From: Microvirga soli
Lineage (GTDB): Bacteria; Pseudomonadota; Alphaproteobacteria; Rhizobiales; Beijerinckiaceae
Direction of reading: 5' to 3'
NCBI RefSeq assembly: GCF_016734765.1
Contig: NZ_JAERQE010000006.1
Span: 118,534-182,533 of the forward strand
Length of the DNA: 64,000 bases
A model generated the notes under the pieces. The model made no database searches, was not told the origin of the DNA, and was given only the letters and a program-made list of their open reading frames with translations. The position numbers were made by a program, and so were the translations under genes. Below are positions 28,701 to 36,438 of this stretch, piece after piece. The stretch's first letter is position 1, and the number at the start of each line of letters is the position of its first letter.

Positions 28701-28902
28701 TGCAGCCGCTCAGGGTGATGCGGAGGCCGCCCGGAAGCGTGACGAGCTGGCGGCTCGGCTTACCCCTGCCGATCTGAAGAACGCCAAAGCCGCCGCCGAT
28801 CAATGGCGCCCGCGCGCCGTGGACCCGATTGCGAACGAGCCGCCGGCCGCCATCCCCGAATGGACGGCCGCCCTGGATCGATCTTCGCCCGACAGGAGTT
28901 GA
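25762..28902 (+). CDS. PodJ-like coiled-coil, single-span membrane protein with Sel1 repeats
   Basis: A 1046-residue protein in three parts. Residues 1 to about 630 are acidic, alpha-helical and coiled-coil. A hydrophobic span at about 737-755 ('LLLGLAFLVLAAGTAQIL') crosses the inner membrane. The C-terminal part (about 830-1000) has four Sel1/TPR-like repeats ('ALYEIGARLTEGRGMVEDAA', 'AVSWYERAAQGGHVRAMHNL' and two more). This layout matches PodJ and PodJ-like polarity factors of Caulobacterales and Hyphomicrobiales, with the coils in the cytoplasm and Sel1 repeats in the periplasm. There is no C-terminal peptidoglycan-binding domain that I can recognise. Polar localisation is inferred. Confidence 0.75.
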   Translation: MMRRHVPSRPDDLELAMAAARRADLSLEEWAAAILAGQDDEHVPSYRPKARRTSTGDLDNLIARMSFAPRPQPKKDYEALMAAIATESERQAQDQASRTAIALESMASWIEQAETRLNDAARTSTDQQERIAAILTQALASLKERLDMVERRVSSEQAAPPRIEFPMEEALKALAPVSETLSGLRTDMSRLAARLEQPNTDFTPAVETIRSEIDTLRFGMEHLATRNEIAALGASLGSMAKDLEQGPTTKDLHTLAGSMSVLYEEVQTLSERVNHELHQSLGLGIDRITDKIDRMAEAGIDRSVIDFLSSQIVDLRQDLASRAAPQQMDRLSGEVEALGRQIAELRLHQVGKSDFTALKQSLDDVCSALYVTATAQDTSRVPELLESVDRRLDLLVRRPDPKPADLAPISEQLALLTERMAGLSGSRSPEGNAAAEREALSQNPLLEPLLERFDRIEQELRQLGQHSDTASVAEMLRSIEEKLERTPSPPAGFEALERQVAALAERIESAPGEPIHQALVEATGHLKNLQNEAAGIAERAAKAVVNDIRSALPDTGDLDNLKHGFVELKALHTRSDRKTQETLKSVHEALEALASRLPGHAAPAGATVSQPEPASTPLPPADRLEAAVRKLHTVTLSRIEETALQVSDTRVHDLKPAEATLLAASDEDRGHVRASFIAAARRAAQIAEPEFVEPVSLSQGQEAGLSSEEQDGDTDAAAQLPSLFERLRRTLDSHRRPLLLGLAFLVLAAGTAQILSGGHTVSSSASASAPQAIRAPEAEARGMPAAPAAKQDLSLFQPSSLAAQSSTPAPLAAGRFLVDPATIGDIPAEVPAGLRQAALSGDAAALYEIGARLTEGRGMVEDAAAAVRLFERASQAGLPPAQERLAGMFEKGLGVGRDLKQAVSWYERAAQGGHVRAMHNLATLLASGAHAKPDYVTALRWYTEAAEAGFRDSQFNTGLLLTRGIGSKPNLPGAFQWFSVAAAQGDAEAARKRDELAARLTPADLKNAKAAADQWRPRAVDPIANEPPAAIPEWTAALDRSSPDRS

Positions 28903-29004
28903 AGGCAGGCAGGCTCTGTCATCTTCCGTTCAGAACATGACCGTTACATCGCCTGCATGATGCTGTAACAACGATGTGGCTGCACCGGCCATAGGGGAAC
29001 CGGG

Positions 29005-29934
29005 TTGCAAATCTATTTGCCTATCGCTGAAATGCCTGTGAGCGTTCTTCTCATCCTCGGGATGGGTGCGGCGGTGGGCTTCATTTCCGGCCTTTTCGGC
29101 ATCGGCGGCGGCTTCCTCATGACGCCGCTTCTGATCTTCCTCGGCATTCCCCCGGCAGTGGCCGTGGCAACCCAATCGGCCCAGATCGTCGCCTCCTCCA
29201 CCACCAGCGTGCTCGGCGCGTTGAGACGCAACGCCCTCGATCACAAGCTCGGCGCCATCCTGGTGGCCGGCGGCTTCGTCGGGTCCGCGCTCGGCGTCTG
29301 GTTCTTTGCGGCCGCGCGCCGGGCCGGGCAGCTCGATCTCGTCATCGTCATCTCCTACGTGACGCTCTTCACCATCGTCGGCAGCCTGATGCTGAAGGAA
29401 AGCATCCGGGAGTTCTGGCACCGGCGCAAGGGCGGCACGGTGCGCTTGCGGCGCAAGGCGGGCGAGCATGCGCCCTATCTCGGCTGGCCCCTGCGCATGC
29501 GCTTCTACCGCTCCAAGCTCTATGTGAGCGTCATCCCGATCCTCGGGCTCTCGCTCTTCATCGGCTTTGCCGGCGCGCTCCTCGGCATCGGCGGCGGCTT
29601 CATCGTGGTGCCGGCGCTTCTCTATGTCTTCCGCGTGCCCACCACCGTCGTCGTGGGCACGTCCCAGTTCCAGATCGTCTGCACCACCCTCGTGGCCCTC
29701 ATCCTCCACGCAGTCACCAATCAGGCAGTCGACATGGTGCTGGCGATCCTCCTCATCGTCGGCGGCGTCTTCGGCGCTCAGTTCGGAGCCCGGATGGGAC
29801 GCCATCTGCGGGCGGAGCTGTTCCGCTTCCTGCTCGCGCTCCTGCTGCTAGCCGTGGGCCTGCGCTTCGGCCTCGAACTGGTGCTGAAGCCGGAGGAGCC
29901 GTTCTCCATCTCGGTTCAGGAGGTGCGCTCATGA
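29005..29934 (+). CDS. Sulfite exporter TauE/SafE family protein
   Basis: A 309-residue membrane protein with two TauE half-repeats. Each half carries 'GLFGIGGGFLMTPLL' or 'ALLGIGGGFIVVPALL', the family hallmark. The TTG start at 29005 is preferred because AGGGGA lies 7 bases upstream and the N-terminus then reads 'MQIYLPIAEMPV', as in alphaproteobacterial relatives; an ATG at 29032 is the alternative. It overlaps the next gene by ATGA. The transported anion is unknown. Confidence 0.88.
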   Translation: MQIYLPIAEMPVSVLLILGMGAAVGFISGLFGIGGGFLMTPLLIFLGIPPAVAVATQSAQIVASSTTSVLGALRRNALDHKLGAILVAGGFVGSALGVWFFAAARRAGQLDLVIVISYVTLFTIVGSLMLKESIREFWHRRKGGTVRLRRKAGEHAPYLGWPLRMRFYRSKLYVSVIPILGLSLFIGFAGALLGIGGGFIVVPALLYVFRVPTTVVVGTSQFQIVCTTLVALILHAVTNQAVDMVLAILLIVGGVFGAQFGARMGRHLRAELFRFLLALLLLAVGLRFGLELVLKPEEPFSISVQEVRS

Positions 29935-30692
29935 GGGCGCTCGGCCCCCTCCTGTTCCTGGTGGCGAGCCTTGCTCCCGCTCAGGCCGAGACCCTGATCA
30001 CGTCGCTGTCGAACCACAGGGTGCTGATCAACTCCAACTATACCGGCACGCAGATCGCCGTGTTCGGCGCCATCGAACGCGACGCCCAGACGGTCGCCCG
30101 CGCCACCGGCTACGACGTGGTGGTGACGGTCCGCGGCCCGCGCCAGTTCCTGACCGTGCGCGAGAGAGAGCGGCTCGGCCCCGTCTGGATCAACCAGGAA
30201 CAGCAGAAGTTCCCATCGGTGCCGGCCTATATCAGCGTGATGACCTCCCGGCCGATTGCGGAGATCACAAGCGACCAGCTGCGCCAGCGGCAGAAGGTCG
30301 GCCTTGAGGCCATCATCAACGCCAACGACTTCACCTATGCCCGCGACGGCGCGGACAAGCCATTCCGCGAGGCGCTGCACCGTCTGAAGGCGCAGGAAGG
30401 CCTTTATCTCGAAGACGAGCGCGGCGTGACGTTCCTGACCCCGAGCATCTTCCGCGCCGGCATTCCGCTGCCGGCCACAGCCCCGCCCGGCAATTACGAT
30501 GTGGATGTGACGCTGTTTGCCGACACCGTGATCCTGGCGCGCACGTCCACGGATTTCGAGCTGGTCAAGACGGGATTCGAGGAGCGGATCGGCGTCGTGG
30601 CCCGCGACTGGTCGCTGTTCTACGGCCTCGCCACGGCCGTGATCGCCATCTTCTTCGGCTGGCTCGCCAACGTGATCTTCCGGCGCGACTGA
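29931..30692 (+). CDS. TIGR02186-type transmembrane protein
   Basis: A 253-residue protein with an N-terminal signal peptide (about 1-19, 'LLFLVASLAPAQA'), a predicted periplasmic domain ('NHRVLINSNYTGTQIAVFGA', 'TPSIFRAGIPLP') and one C-terminal membrane span followed by RRD. This is the alphaproteobacterial TIGR02186 family, regularly paired with TauE-like exporters. Here the ATGA overlap with the TauE gene shows coupling, so the two probably form one transport system. The biochemical role is not known. Confidence 0.8.
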   Translation: MRALGPLLFLVASLAPAQAETLITSLSNHRVLINSNYTGTQIAVFGAIERDAQTVARATGYDVVVTVRGPRQFLTVRERERLGPVWINQEQQKFPSVPAYISVMTSRPIAEITSDQLRQRQKVGLEAIINANDFTYARDGADKPFREALHRLKAQEGLYLEDERGVTFLTPSIFRAGIPLPATAPPGNYDVDVTLFADTVILARTSTDFELVKTGFEERIGVVARDWSLFYGLATAVIAIFFGWLANVIFRRD

Positions 30693-30768
30693 ATAAGCAA
30701 CAAGGCTCCGCCTTTACAGGCCGGGATCGTCGGGCAATCCTGCTCGCTGCTTGAGGGGACCATGCACG

Positions 30769-31746
30769 ATGATGCTCAAAGCCGGGACGGTTCAGTTTCA
30801 CCACAGGGCCAATGACAAGGCCTACAACATGTCGGTGGTGGAGCGTTTCACCCAGGAAGCCGCCGAGCGCCAAGTGAAGATCCTGGCCTTTCCCGAAATG
30901 TGCCTGACCGGCTACTGGCATGTGCGCAATCTCAGACGTGATCAGCTTGAGGAGCTTGCCGAGCCCGTGCCCTCGGGCGCCTCTACGCAGGCGGTCCTGA
31001 GCCTCGCGGCCCGGTACGACATGGCCATCGGCGTCGGCCTGATCGAACGGGCGGAGGACGGGCTTCTCTTCAACACCTACGTGGTCTGCCTGCCCGACGG
31101 ACAGGTGCACCGGCACCGCAAGCTCCATGCCTTCGAGAGCGACGACATCGCCAGCGGCGACAGCTACACGGTGTTCGACACGCCCTGGGGCGTGAAGGTC
31201 GGCGTTCTCATCTGCTGGGACAACAACCTCGTCGAGAATGCCCGCGCGACGGCCCTGCTCGGCGCCGACATCGTCATGGCCCCGCACCAGACCGGCGGCT
31301 GCCACTCGCGCAGCCCTCAGGCCATGGGGTTGATCGACCCTGTCCTCTGGGAGAACCGGCACAATGCTCCCGAAGCCATCGAAGCGGAGTTCCGCGGCCC
31401 CAAAGGACGCGAGTGGCTGATGCGCTGGCTGCCGGCCCGGGCCCACGACAACGGCTATTTCCTGCTGTTTGCCAACGGGGTCGGCGAGGATGACGGCGAG
31501 GTGCGCACCGGCAACGCCATGATCATCGACTGCTATGGGCGGATCATCGCGGAAACCTGGAAAGCCCAGGATGCTTTGGTCGTGGCGGATCTCGACCTCG
31601 ACCTCCTGCCGCTGGCCACCGGCCGCCGCTGGATCCGCGGTCGGCGCCCGGAGCTCTACGGGCTTCTCACGCAGCTTCAGGGCCATGAACTCGCACCACG
31701 GCAGGCGCGGTTTTCGGAGGCACCTGTGGTGAAGACGGTGGAGTAG
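30769..31746 (+). CDS. Nitrilase-superfamily carbon-nitrogen hydrolase
   Basis: A 325-residue carbon-nitrogen hydrolase. The Glu-Lys-Cys triad is visible: E43 in 'FPEMCLTGYW', Lys in 'HRHRKLHAF' (about 119) and Cys in 'VLICWDNNL' (about 154). It hydrolyses an amide, carbamoyl group or nitrile; the sequence does not tell which. The ATG at 30769 follows GAGGGG; an adjacent ATG and an upstream TTG are alternatives. It stands alone between the TauE pair and a palindromic repeat. Confidence 0.88.
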   Translation: MMLKAGTVQFHHRANDKAYNMSVVERFTQEAAERQVKILAFPEMCLTGYWHVRNLRRDQLEELAEPVPSGASTQAVLSLAARYDMAIGVGLIERAEDGLLFNTYVVCLPDGQVHRHRKLHAFESDDIASGDSYTVFDTPWGVKVGVLICWDNNLVENARATALLGADIVMAPHQTGGCHSRSPQAMGLIDPVLWENRHNAPEAIEAEFRGPKGREWLMRWLPARAHDNGYFLLFANGVGEDDGEVRTGNAMIIDCYGRIIAETWKAQDALVVADLDLDLLPLATGRRWIRGRRPELYGLLTQLQGHELAPRQARFSEAPVVKTVE

Positions 31747-31756
31747 TACCCCCTCA

Positions 31757-31846
31757 CGTCATGGCCGCACTTGTTGCGGCCATCCACGTCTTTGAACCAC
31801 GGCGCCATGAAGACGTGGATACCCGGGACAAGCCCGGGCATGACGG
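31757..31846. repeat. Palindromic intergenic repeat, 'ATCCACGTCTT' family
   Basis: The same composite element as at 16559-16641, in the opposite orientation: GGCCGC hairpin, ATCCACGTCTT/AAGACGTGGAT pair, CCCGGG hairpin, bounded by GTCATGG and CATGACGG. It lies between convergent nitrilase and PdeM genes. Confidence 0.85.
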
Positions 31847-31858
31847 CGTTTTAAATGC

Positions 31859-32560
31859 TTAGTCCCGACAGAGCATAGACTTCGCAATCGCAAAAATCCG
31901 CTCCGTGCCGATGAGGTGCGCTGTGAAGCCGGTGGCGAAGAGCGGCTTGAACGCCGCATCGCAGGCATTCAGTCCGCCCGCATAGGCGCCGAGCGCCGGC
32001 ATCACGCAGCGGCTGCCGTCGGTGAGGAAGCAGCGCCGCCGCGTGGAGCGCCCGCGCATCACCACCTTGCCAACCGGATGCAAGTGGCCTGCGACCTCCG
32101 CCTGCTTGCCCGCCGCCGGCTCGTGGCGCAGGGTCAGCGATCCGAGCGCCATCTCCTCCACCACCTGCCCGCCGATGCTGTCGGGGAGGATGCGGTCGTG
32201 ATTGCCCGTGACCCAGATCCAGTCGCGGCCCTGCTGCACGCCCGAGAGCGTCGTGCGCTCCTCAGTCCCGAGGCGATCCGGTCCGCCGATATCGTGGAAG
32301 CTATCGCCAAGCGCAATGACGGTCTTCGGGTTGAAGCGGAACACCGCGTCGGAGAGGGCGAGAAGCGTCTCGCGTGTATCGTAGGGCGGCAGCATCATGC
32401 CGCGCCGGGCAAAGGACGAGCCCTTCTCGAAATGGAGATCGGCCACGAGCAAGGCATCGTGGGCTGGCAGATACATCGCCCCCGTCAGGTCGAGCAGCGC
32501 CAGCTGACCTTTCAGCTCGATTTCGTGCGTTGTCTGTTTGTTCTTTCGCAATGCCGTCAC
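31859..32560 (-). CDS. pdeM: Ligase-associated DNA damage response endonuclease PdeM
   Basis: A 233-residue calcineurin-like metallophosphoesterase. Motifs 'LLVADLHFEKG', 'VIALGDSFHD', 'WVTGNHDR' and 'AGHLHPVG' supply the two-metal site. The family PdeM is defined by linkage with the Lhr-like helicase, a metallo-beta-lactamase exonuclease and an ATP-dependent ligase, all present within 10 kb here. Its ATG overlaps the stop of the helicase by 4 bases, so it is translated downstream of it. It is proposed to process DNA ends during repair. Confidence 0.92.
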   Translation of the reverse strand: MTALRKNKQTTHEIELKGQLALLDLTGAMYLPAHDALLVADLHFEKGSSFARRGMMLPPYDTRETLLALSDAVFRFNPKTVIALGDSFHDIGGPDRLGTEERTTLSGVQQGRDWIWVTGNHDRILPDSIGGQVVEEMALGSLTLRHEPAAGKQAEVAGHLHPVGKVVMRGRSTRRRCFLTDGSRCVMPALGAYAGGLNACDAAFKPLFATGFTAHLIGTERIFAIAKSMLCRD

Positions 32561-35190
32561 GCCAAAGCCTCGTCGAGAAGCGCTGCTTCCGCCTCGGCCA
32601 GAATCTCGTCCGCGTTGTCGCTATAGACGCGCTCGCGGCCGATCTCCAGCATGACGGACACGCTCAAAGGAGAAACCCGGTCGAGCGGCTTGTGGATGAT
32701 TCGCCCCCGGATGCGCTCAAGCATCATGCCGAGGCGCCTCACGTCGAGGAGTCCCGTTGCCGCATCCGCCCTGGCGGCGCGCAACAGAACGTGATCGGGC
32801 TCGTGCTTGCGCAGCACGTCGTAGACGAGATCGGTGGAAATCGTCACCTGCCGGCCTGTCTTCTTCTCCCCCGGGAACCGGCGCTCGATGAGGCCCGCGA
32901 TCACCGCGCATTGGCGGAAGGTGCGCTTCATGAGGGAGGATTCCGCCAGCCAATCCTCTAGATCGTCGCCCAGCATGTCCTCGGAGAACAGCTCGTCCAG
33001 GAAACCGGGTTCGCGTGCGGCGCGGCCTGCGATGTCGCCCGAGGCATAGACCGCGATGCCGTAATCGTTCGCCACGAAGCCGAGCGGCTTAAGCTTGGCG
33101 CGTTCCAGACGGCGGGTGAGCAGCATGCCCAGCGTCTGGTGCGCGAGCCTGCCCTCGAAGGGAAAGCACGTCATGTAGAAGCGGTTACTCCGGGGAAACG
33201 TCTCGACCAGAAGATCGCGCGGCCCCGGCACGATGGAGCGGCGGCGCTGCTGCAGCAGCCACTCGGTCATCTGCGGCGGAAGGCGATCCCACTCGAACGG
33301 ATCGGCGAGGATTGCGCGCACACGGGCCGCGAGAAAGGTCGAGAGCGGGAACTTGCCGCCCTCATAGGACGGGATCATCGGATCGGTGCCTGCGCCCGCG
33401 CGGGTGGCCAGCACCTCGTCCTCGGAAATGCCCTCGAAGCGCAGCACCTCGCCGGCGAACAGGAACGTATCGCCTGGCGTCAGCGTCTCGGCGAAATACT
33501 CCTCGATCTCGCCGAGAATTCTTCCACGCGGCAGCACGGTGCCGGGGCGCGAGCGCATGGACTTGCCGAGCCGCACCTTGATCATGCTCGACTCGACGAT
33601 GGTGCCGACATTCAAGCGATATTGCTGCGCCACCCTCGCATCGCGCACGCGCCACAGGCCATCGTTGCCCTTCACGATCTTGGCAAAGCGCTCATAGGCA
33701 CGAAGCGCATAGCCGCCCGTCGCCACGAAGGCGACACAGGCCTGGAATTCCTCCCATGTCAGTCCCGCATAGGGTGCGGCGGAACGCACCTCCTCGTATA
33801 AATCCTCCAGGCCGAAAGGCCCGGCGCAGGCCATGCCGAGGATATGCTGGCACAGCACATCGAGGGCACCGACGCGGGCATCCGGCGTGTCCTGGGCGGC
33901 CTCGTGCACCGCATCGAGCGCGGCGCGGCATTCGAGAATCTCGAAGCGGTTCGCCGGCACGAGATAGGCTTCTGAGGGCTCGTCCATGCGATGGTTCGAA
34001 CGACCGATGCGCTGCATGATGCGGGATGCCCCTTTCGGCGCACCCACATTCACCACGAGATCCACATCACCCCAGTCGATGCCGAGATCGAGCGTCGCCG
34101 TGCACACCACCGCCTTGAGCTTGCCCGCCGCCATCGCTTCCTCGACGCGGCGGCGCTGCGAGACGTCGAGGGAACCGTGATGCAGCGCGATGGCGAGATT
34201 GTCGTCGTTGAGCTTCCACAGTTCCTGGAACGTGTACTCCGCCTGCAGGCGCGTGTTGACGAAAACCAGTGTGGTCTTGTGCGTGCGGATGAGCCCGTAG
34301 ATGGAAGGCATCGACAGCGATGCCGTGTGGCCGGCAAGCGGCAGGCGCTCGTCGAGGTCGAGCATGCGGATGTCAGGCTGCGCGCCGCCCTGCACCACGA
34401 CGAGGTCGGCGAGCGCCTCGTGCCCCATCTCCCCCTTGAGGGGGGAGGTCGCGCCAAGGGCGCGGGAGGGGGTGGGATCCTCCACCTTATCAATGTCGGT
34501 GCTGCCACCCCACCCCGACCTGTCGGTCGACCCTCCCCCTCCAGGGGAGGGTGAGTGCTGCGGCGCCAGGTAGCGCCTGAGATCGTCCGGCTCGCGCACC
34601 GTCGCCGACAGCCCCACGGCCGTCACCTGCGGGGCGATCGTCATCAGCCGAGCCAAACCCAGCGACAGCAGGTCGCCGCGCTTCGAGGTCACGAGCGAGT
34701 GCAGCTCGTCCAGCACCACGCGCCGCAGGTCCTTGAAAAACTCCTGCGCCTCCGCGTGCGCCAGCAGCAGCGCCAGCTGCTCCGGCGTGGTGAGCAGGAC
34801 GTCCGGCGGGCGCTCGATCTGGCGGGCGCGCTTGTGCGAGGGCGTATCGCCCGTGCGGGTCTCGACATGGATCGGCAGCCCCATCTCGGCTACCGGAATC
34901 TCGAGGTTGCGCGCCACGTCGGTGGCGAGCGCCTTCAGGGGCGAGATGTAGAGCGTGTGGAGGCCCCGCTTCTCCTTGAACCCGCGGCTTCCCCGCTCCG
35001 AGAGTTCCACAAGGCTCGGCAGGAACCCGGCCAGCGTCTTGCCCGCGCCTGTGGGCGCCACCAGCAGCACAGAGCGCCCTGCCCGCGCCTTGGCAAGCAG
35101 GTCCAGCTGGTGTGCCCTCGGCTTCCAGCCGCGGCTCTTGAACCAGTCACGAAAGGTCTTGGGGAGAAGGGTGGGGGGACGTTGGGACAT
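32557..35190 (-). CDS. Ligase-associated DEXH-box helicase (Lhr-like) with repeat-encoded insert
   Basis: An 877-residue superfamily 2 helicase: Walker A 'APTGAGKTLAGFLP' near residue 45, DEXH box 'VVLDELHSL' near 155, 'STDI..' region, then motif VI 'QRIGRSNHRMDE' and the Lhr-type winged-helix and C-terminal domain. It is the helicase of the ligase-associated damage response set. Residues about 212-255 do not belong to the family: they are encoded by a palindromic repeat of about 130 bases (34425-34554) that keeps the frame open and reads Gly/Ser/Pro-rich sequence. The insert lies between the two RecA-like domains, just before 'LADLVVVQGGAQPDI', where a loop is tolerated. PdeM follows with an ATGA overlap. 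Confidence 0.92.
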   Translation of the reverse strand: MSQRPPTLLPKTFRDWFKSRGWKPRAHQLDLLAKARAGRSVLLVAPTGAGKTLAGFLPSLVELSERGSRGFKEKRGLHTLYISPLKALATDVARNLEIPVAEMGLPIHVETRTGDTPSHKRARQIERPPDVLLTTPEQLALLLAHAEAQEFFKDLRRVVLDELHSLVTSKRGDLLSLGLARLMTIAPQVTAVGLSATVREPDDLRRYLAPQHSPSPGGGGSTDRSGWGGSTDIDKVEDPTPSRALGATSPLKGEMGHEALADLVVVQGGAQPDIRMLDLDERLPLAGHTASLSMPSIYGLIRTHKTTLVFVNTRLQAEYTFQELWKLNDDNLAIALHHGSLDVSQRRRVEEAMAAGKLKAVVCTATLDLGIDWGDVDLVVNVGAPKGASRIMQRIGRSNHRMDEPSEAYLVPANRFEILECRAALDAVHEAAQDTPDARVGALDVLCQHILGMACAGPFGLEDLYEEVRSAAPYAGLTWEEFQACVAFVATGGYALRAYERFAKIVKGNDGLWRVRDARVAQQYRLNVGTIVESSMIKVRLGKSMRSRPGTVLPRGRILGEIEEYFAETLTPGDTFLFAGEVLRFEGISEDEVLATRAGAGTDPMIPSYEGGKFPLSTFLAARVRAILADPFEWDRLPPQMTEWLLQQRRRSIVPGPRDLLVETFPRSNRFYMTCFPFEGRLAHQTLGMLLTRRLERAKLKPLGFVANDYGIAVYASGDIAGRAAREPGFLDELFSEDMLGDDLEDWLAESSLMKRTFRQCAVIAGLIERRFPGEKKTGRQVTISTDLVYDVLRKHEPDHVLLRAARADAATGLLDVRRLGMMLERIRGRIIHKPLDRVSPLSVSVMLEIGRERVYSDNADEILAEAEAALLDEALA
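34425..34554. repeat. Palindromic repeat inserted in frame within the helicase gene
   Basis: About 130 bases with inverted ends CTCCCCCTTGAGGGGGGAG and CCCTCCCCCTCCAGGGGAGGG, and an inner pair GGTGGGAT..CCACCCCA. It is homologous to 39327-39462. It contributes about 43 codons to the helicase on the minus strand without a stop. Confidence 0.85.
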
Positions 35191-35247
35191 GAGTCCTCAA
35201 GATAGGGCTACGGGAATGGTTCCGCTATGGCGGGACGTCGCTCTCAG

Positions 35248-35346
35248 TGTCATTCCCGGCCGGAGCGCAGCGAAGGGGAAGGGAATCCATAGCGACAGTG
35301 CGTGATTGCCGATCCCCTTCCCGGCCTACGGCCGCCGGGGATGACA
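35248..35346. repeat. Palindromic intergenic repeat, GTCATTCCCGG variant
   Basis: About 99 bases, GTCATTCCCGGCCGGAGCG at the left and CGGCCGCCGGGGATGAC at the right, with inner GGGGAAGGGAATCC and GATCCCCTTCCC arms. It fills the divergent space between the helicase and SDR genes; the SDR gene starts about 110 bases further on. Confidence 0.8.
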
Positions 35347-35456
35347 CGGGTGCAGCCTCGGAACATGTGAACGCCCCTATCTGCCCGCTTGCCATCAGGC
35401 CCAGGATCGCCTCAGTTCAACCAACGCCAAAAACGATACTCAAGAGGATCAGCGCC

Positions 35457-36275
35457 ATGCCGCACGAGACCCAGTTCCAGAACGCCGTCGCCGTCGTCAC
35501 CGGGGGCACGCAAGGGGTGGGCGAGGCCATTGCTCGAACCCTGGCCGAGCGGGGCGCCAAAGGCATCGTGATCTGCGGCCGCAACGAGGAGCGCGGGCAT
35601 GCGGTGGCCCGCGAGATCTCCAACCAGGGCTGCCACACGGAATTCGTGCGCGCCGATCTCGAAAACGTCGAGGAGGCCCGCCAGGTGGCCGCGCGGGCCG
35701 ACAGCGTCTTCGGGCGCGTCGACGTCCTGGTGAACGCCGCCGGCATCACCGACCGGGGCACCATCTTCGACACCACGCCGGAACTCTTCGACCGCATGTT
35801 CGCGGTCAATGTGCGCGCGCCTTTCTTCCTGATGCAGGAGGCCGCCACCATCATGCGGCGCGAAAAGATCGAGGGCACCATGGTCAACATCCTGTCCATG
35901 TCGGCCCATGGCGGCCAGCCCTTCATCTCGGCCTATTGCGGCTCGAAGGGAGCGCTTGCGACGCTGACCAAGAATGCCGCTTTCAGCCTCGTGCCCTGGC
36001 GCATCCGCGTGAACGGCCTCAACATCGGCTGGATGAACACGCCCGGCGAGGACCGGATCATGAAGACCTATCACGGCGCGCAGGACGGCTGGCTGGAGAA
36101 GGCGGCGTCAGAGCAGCCCTTCGGCCGCCTCCTGGATCCGCGCGAGGTCGCCCGCGCCGTGGCATTCCTCACTTCAGCTGAGTCCGGCATGATGACCGGC
36201 TCGATCATCGACTTCGATCAATCGGTGATGGGCTGCTACGAAAGCGCGCCGCATCCGTCGAAGCCGGCCGAGTAG
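35457..36275 (+). CDS. SDR family oxidoreductase
   Basis: A 272-residue short-chain dehydrogenase. Nucleotide binding 'VVTGGTQGVGEAIA' is at about 12-25, 'NAAG' near 96, the catalytic Ser in 'ILSMSAHGG', and 'YCGSKGA' with the catalytic Tyr and Lys. The start at 35457 is chosen for AGAGGATC upstream and the conserved N-terminus; the frame is open back to 35247, but that part is a repeat. It reduces or oxidises an unknown alcohol or ketone with NAD(P). It separates the two halves of the ligase-associated repair set. Confidence 0.9.
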   Translation: MPHETQFQNAVAVVTGGTQGVGEAIARTLAERGAKGIVICGRNEERGHAVAREISNQGCHTEFVRADLENVEEARQVAARADSVFGRVDVLVNAAGITDRGTIFDTTPELFDRMFAVNVRAPFFLMQEAATIMRREKIEGTMVNILSMSAHGGQPFISAYCGSKGALATLTKNAAFSLVPWRIRVNGLNIGWMNTPGEDRIMKTYHGAQDGWLEKAASEQPFGRLLDPREVARAVAFLTSAESGMMTGSIIDFDQSVMGCYESAPHPSKPAE

Positions 36276-36330
36276 ACCGCCCCACAAACACGACCTCTTC
36301 CTGAACAGCCAGTCGGCCCGTCACCCCCTT

Positions 36331-36419
36331 TGTCATCACCGGCCTTGTGCCGGTGATCTCGATGCGAAAGGCGCTACGCTCTTCCTGATCGCGATGGCCG
36401 GGACAAGCACGGCCATGAA
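36331..36419. repeat. Palindromic intergenic repeat
   Basis: About 89 bases with the hairpin CACCGGCCTTGTGCCGGTG at the left and GGCCGGGACAAGCACGGCC at the right, and GTCAT/CATGA ends. It is related to the 'GGCCGGGACGAGCCCGGCC' part of the element at 37559. It lies between convergent SDR and methyltransferase genes. Confidence 0.75.
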
Positions 36420-36438
36420 GCAGAAAGATATCGGCGGC

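Noticed and set aside
35247..35456. N-terminal extension of the SDR protein
   Set aside because: These 70 codons are the palindromic repeat and divergent promoter region; the conserved SDR start with a ribosome site is at 35457.
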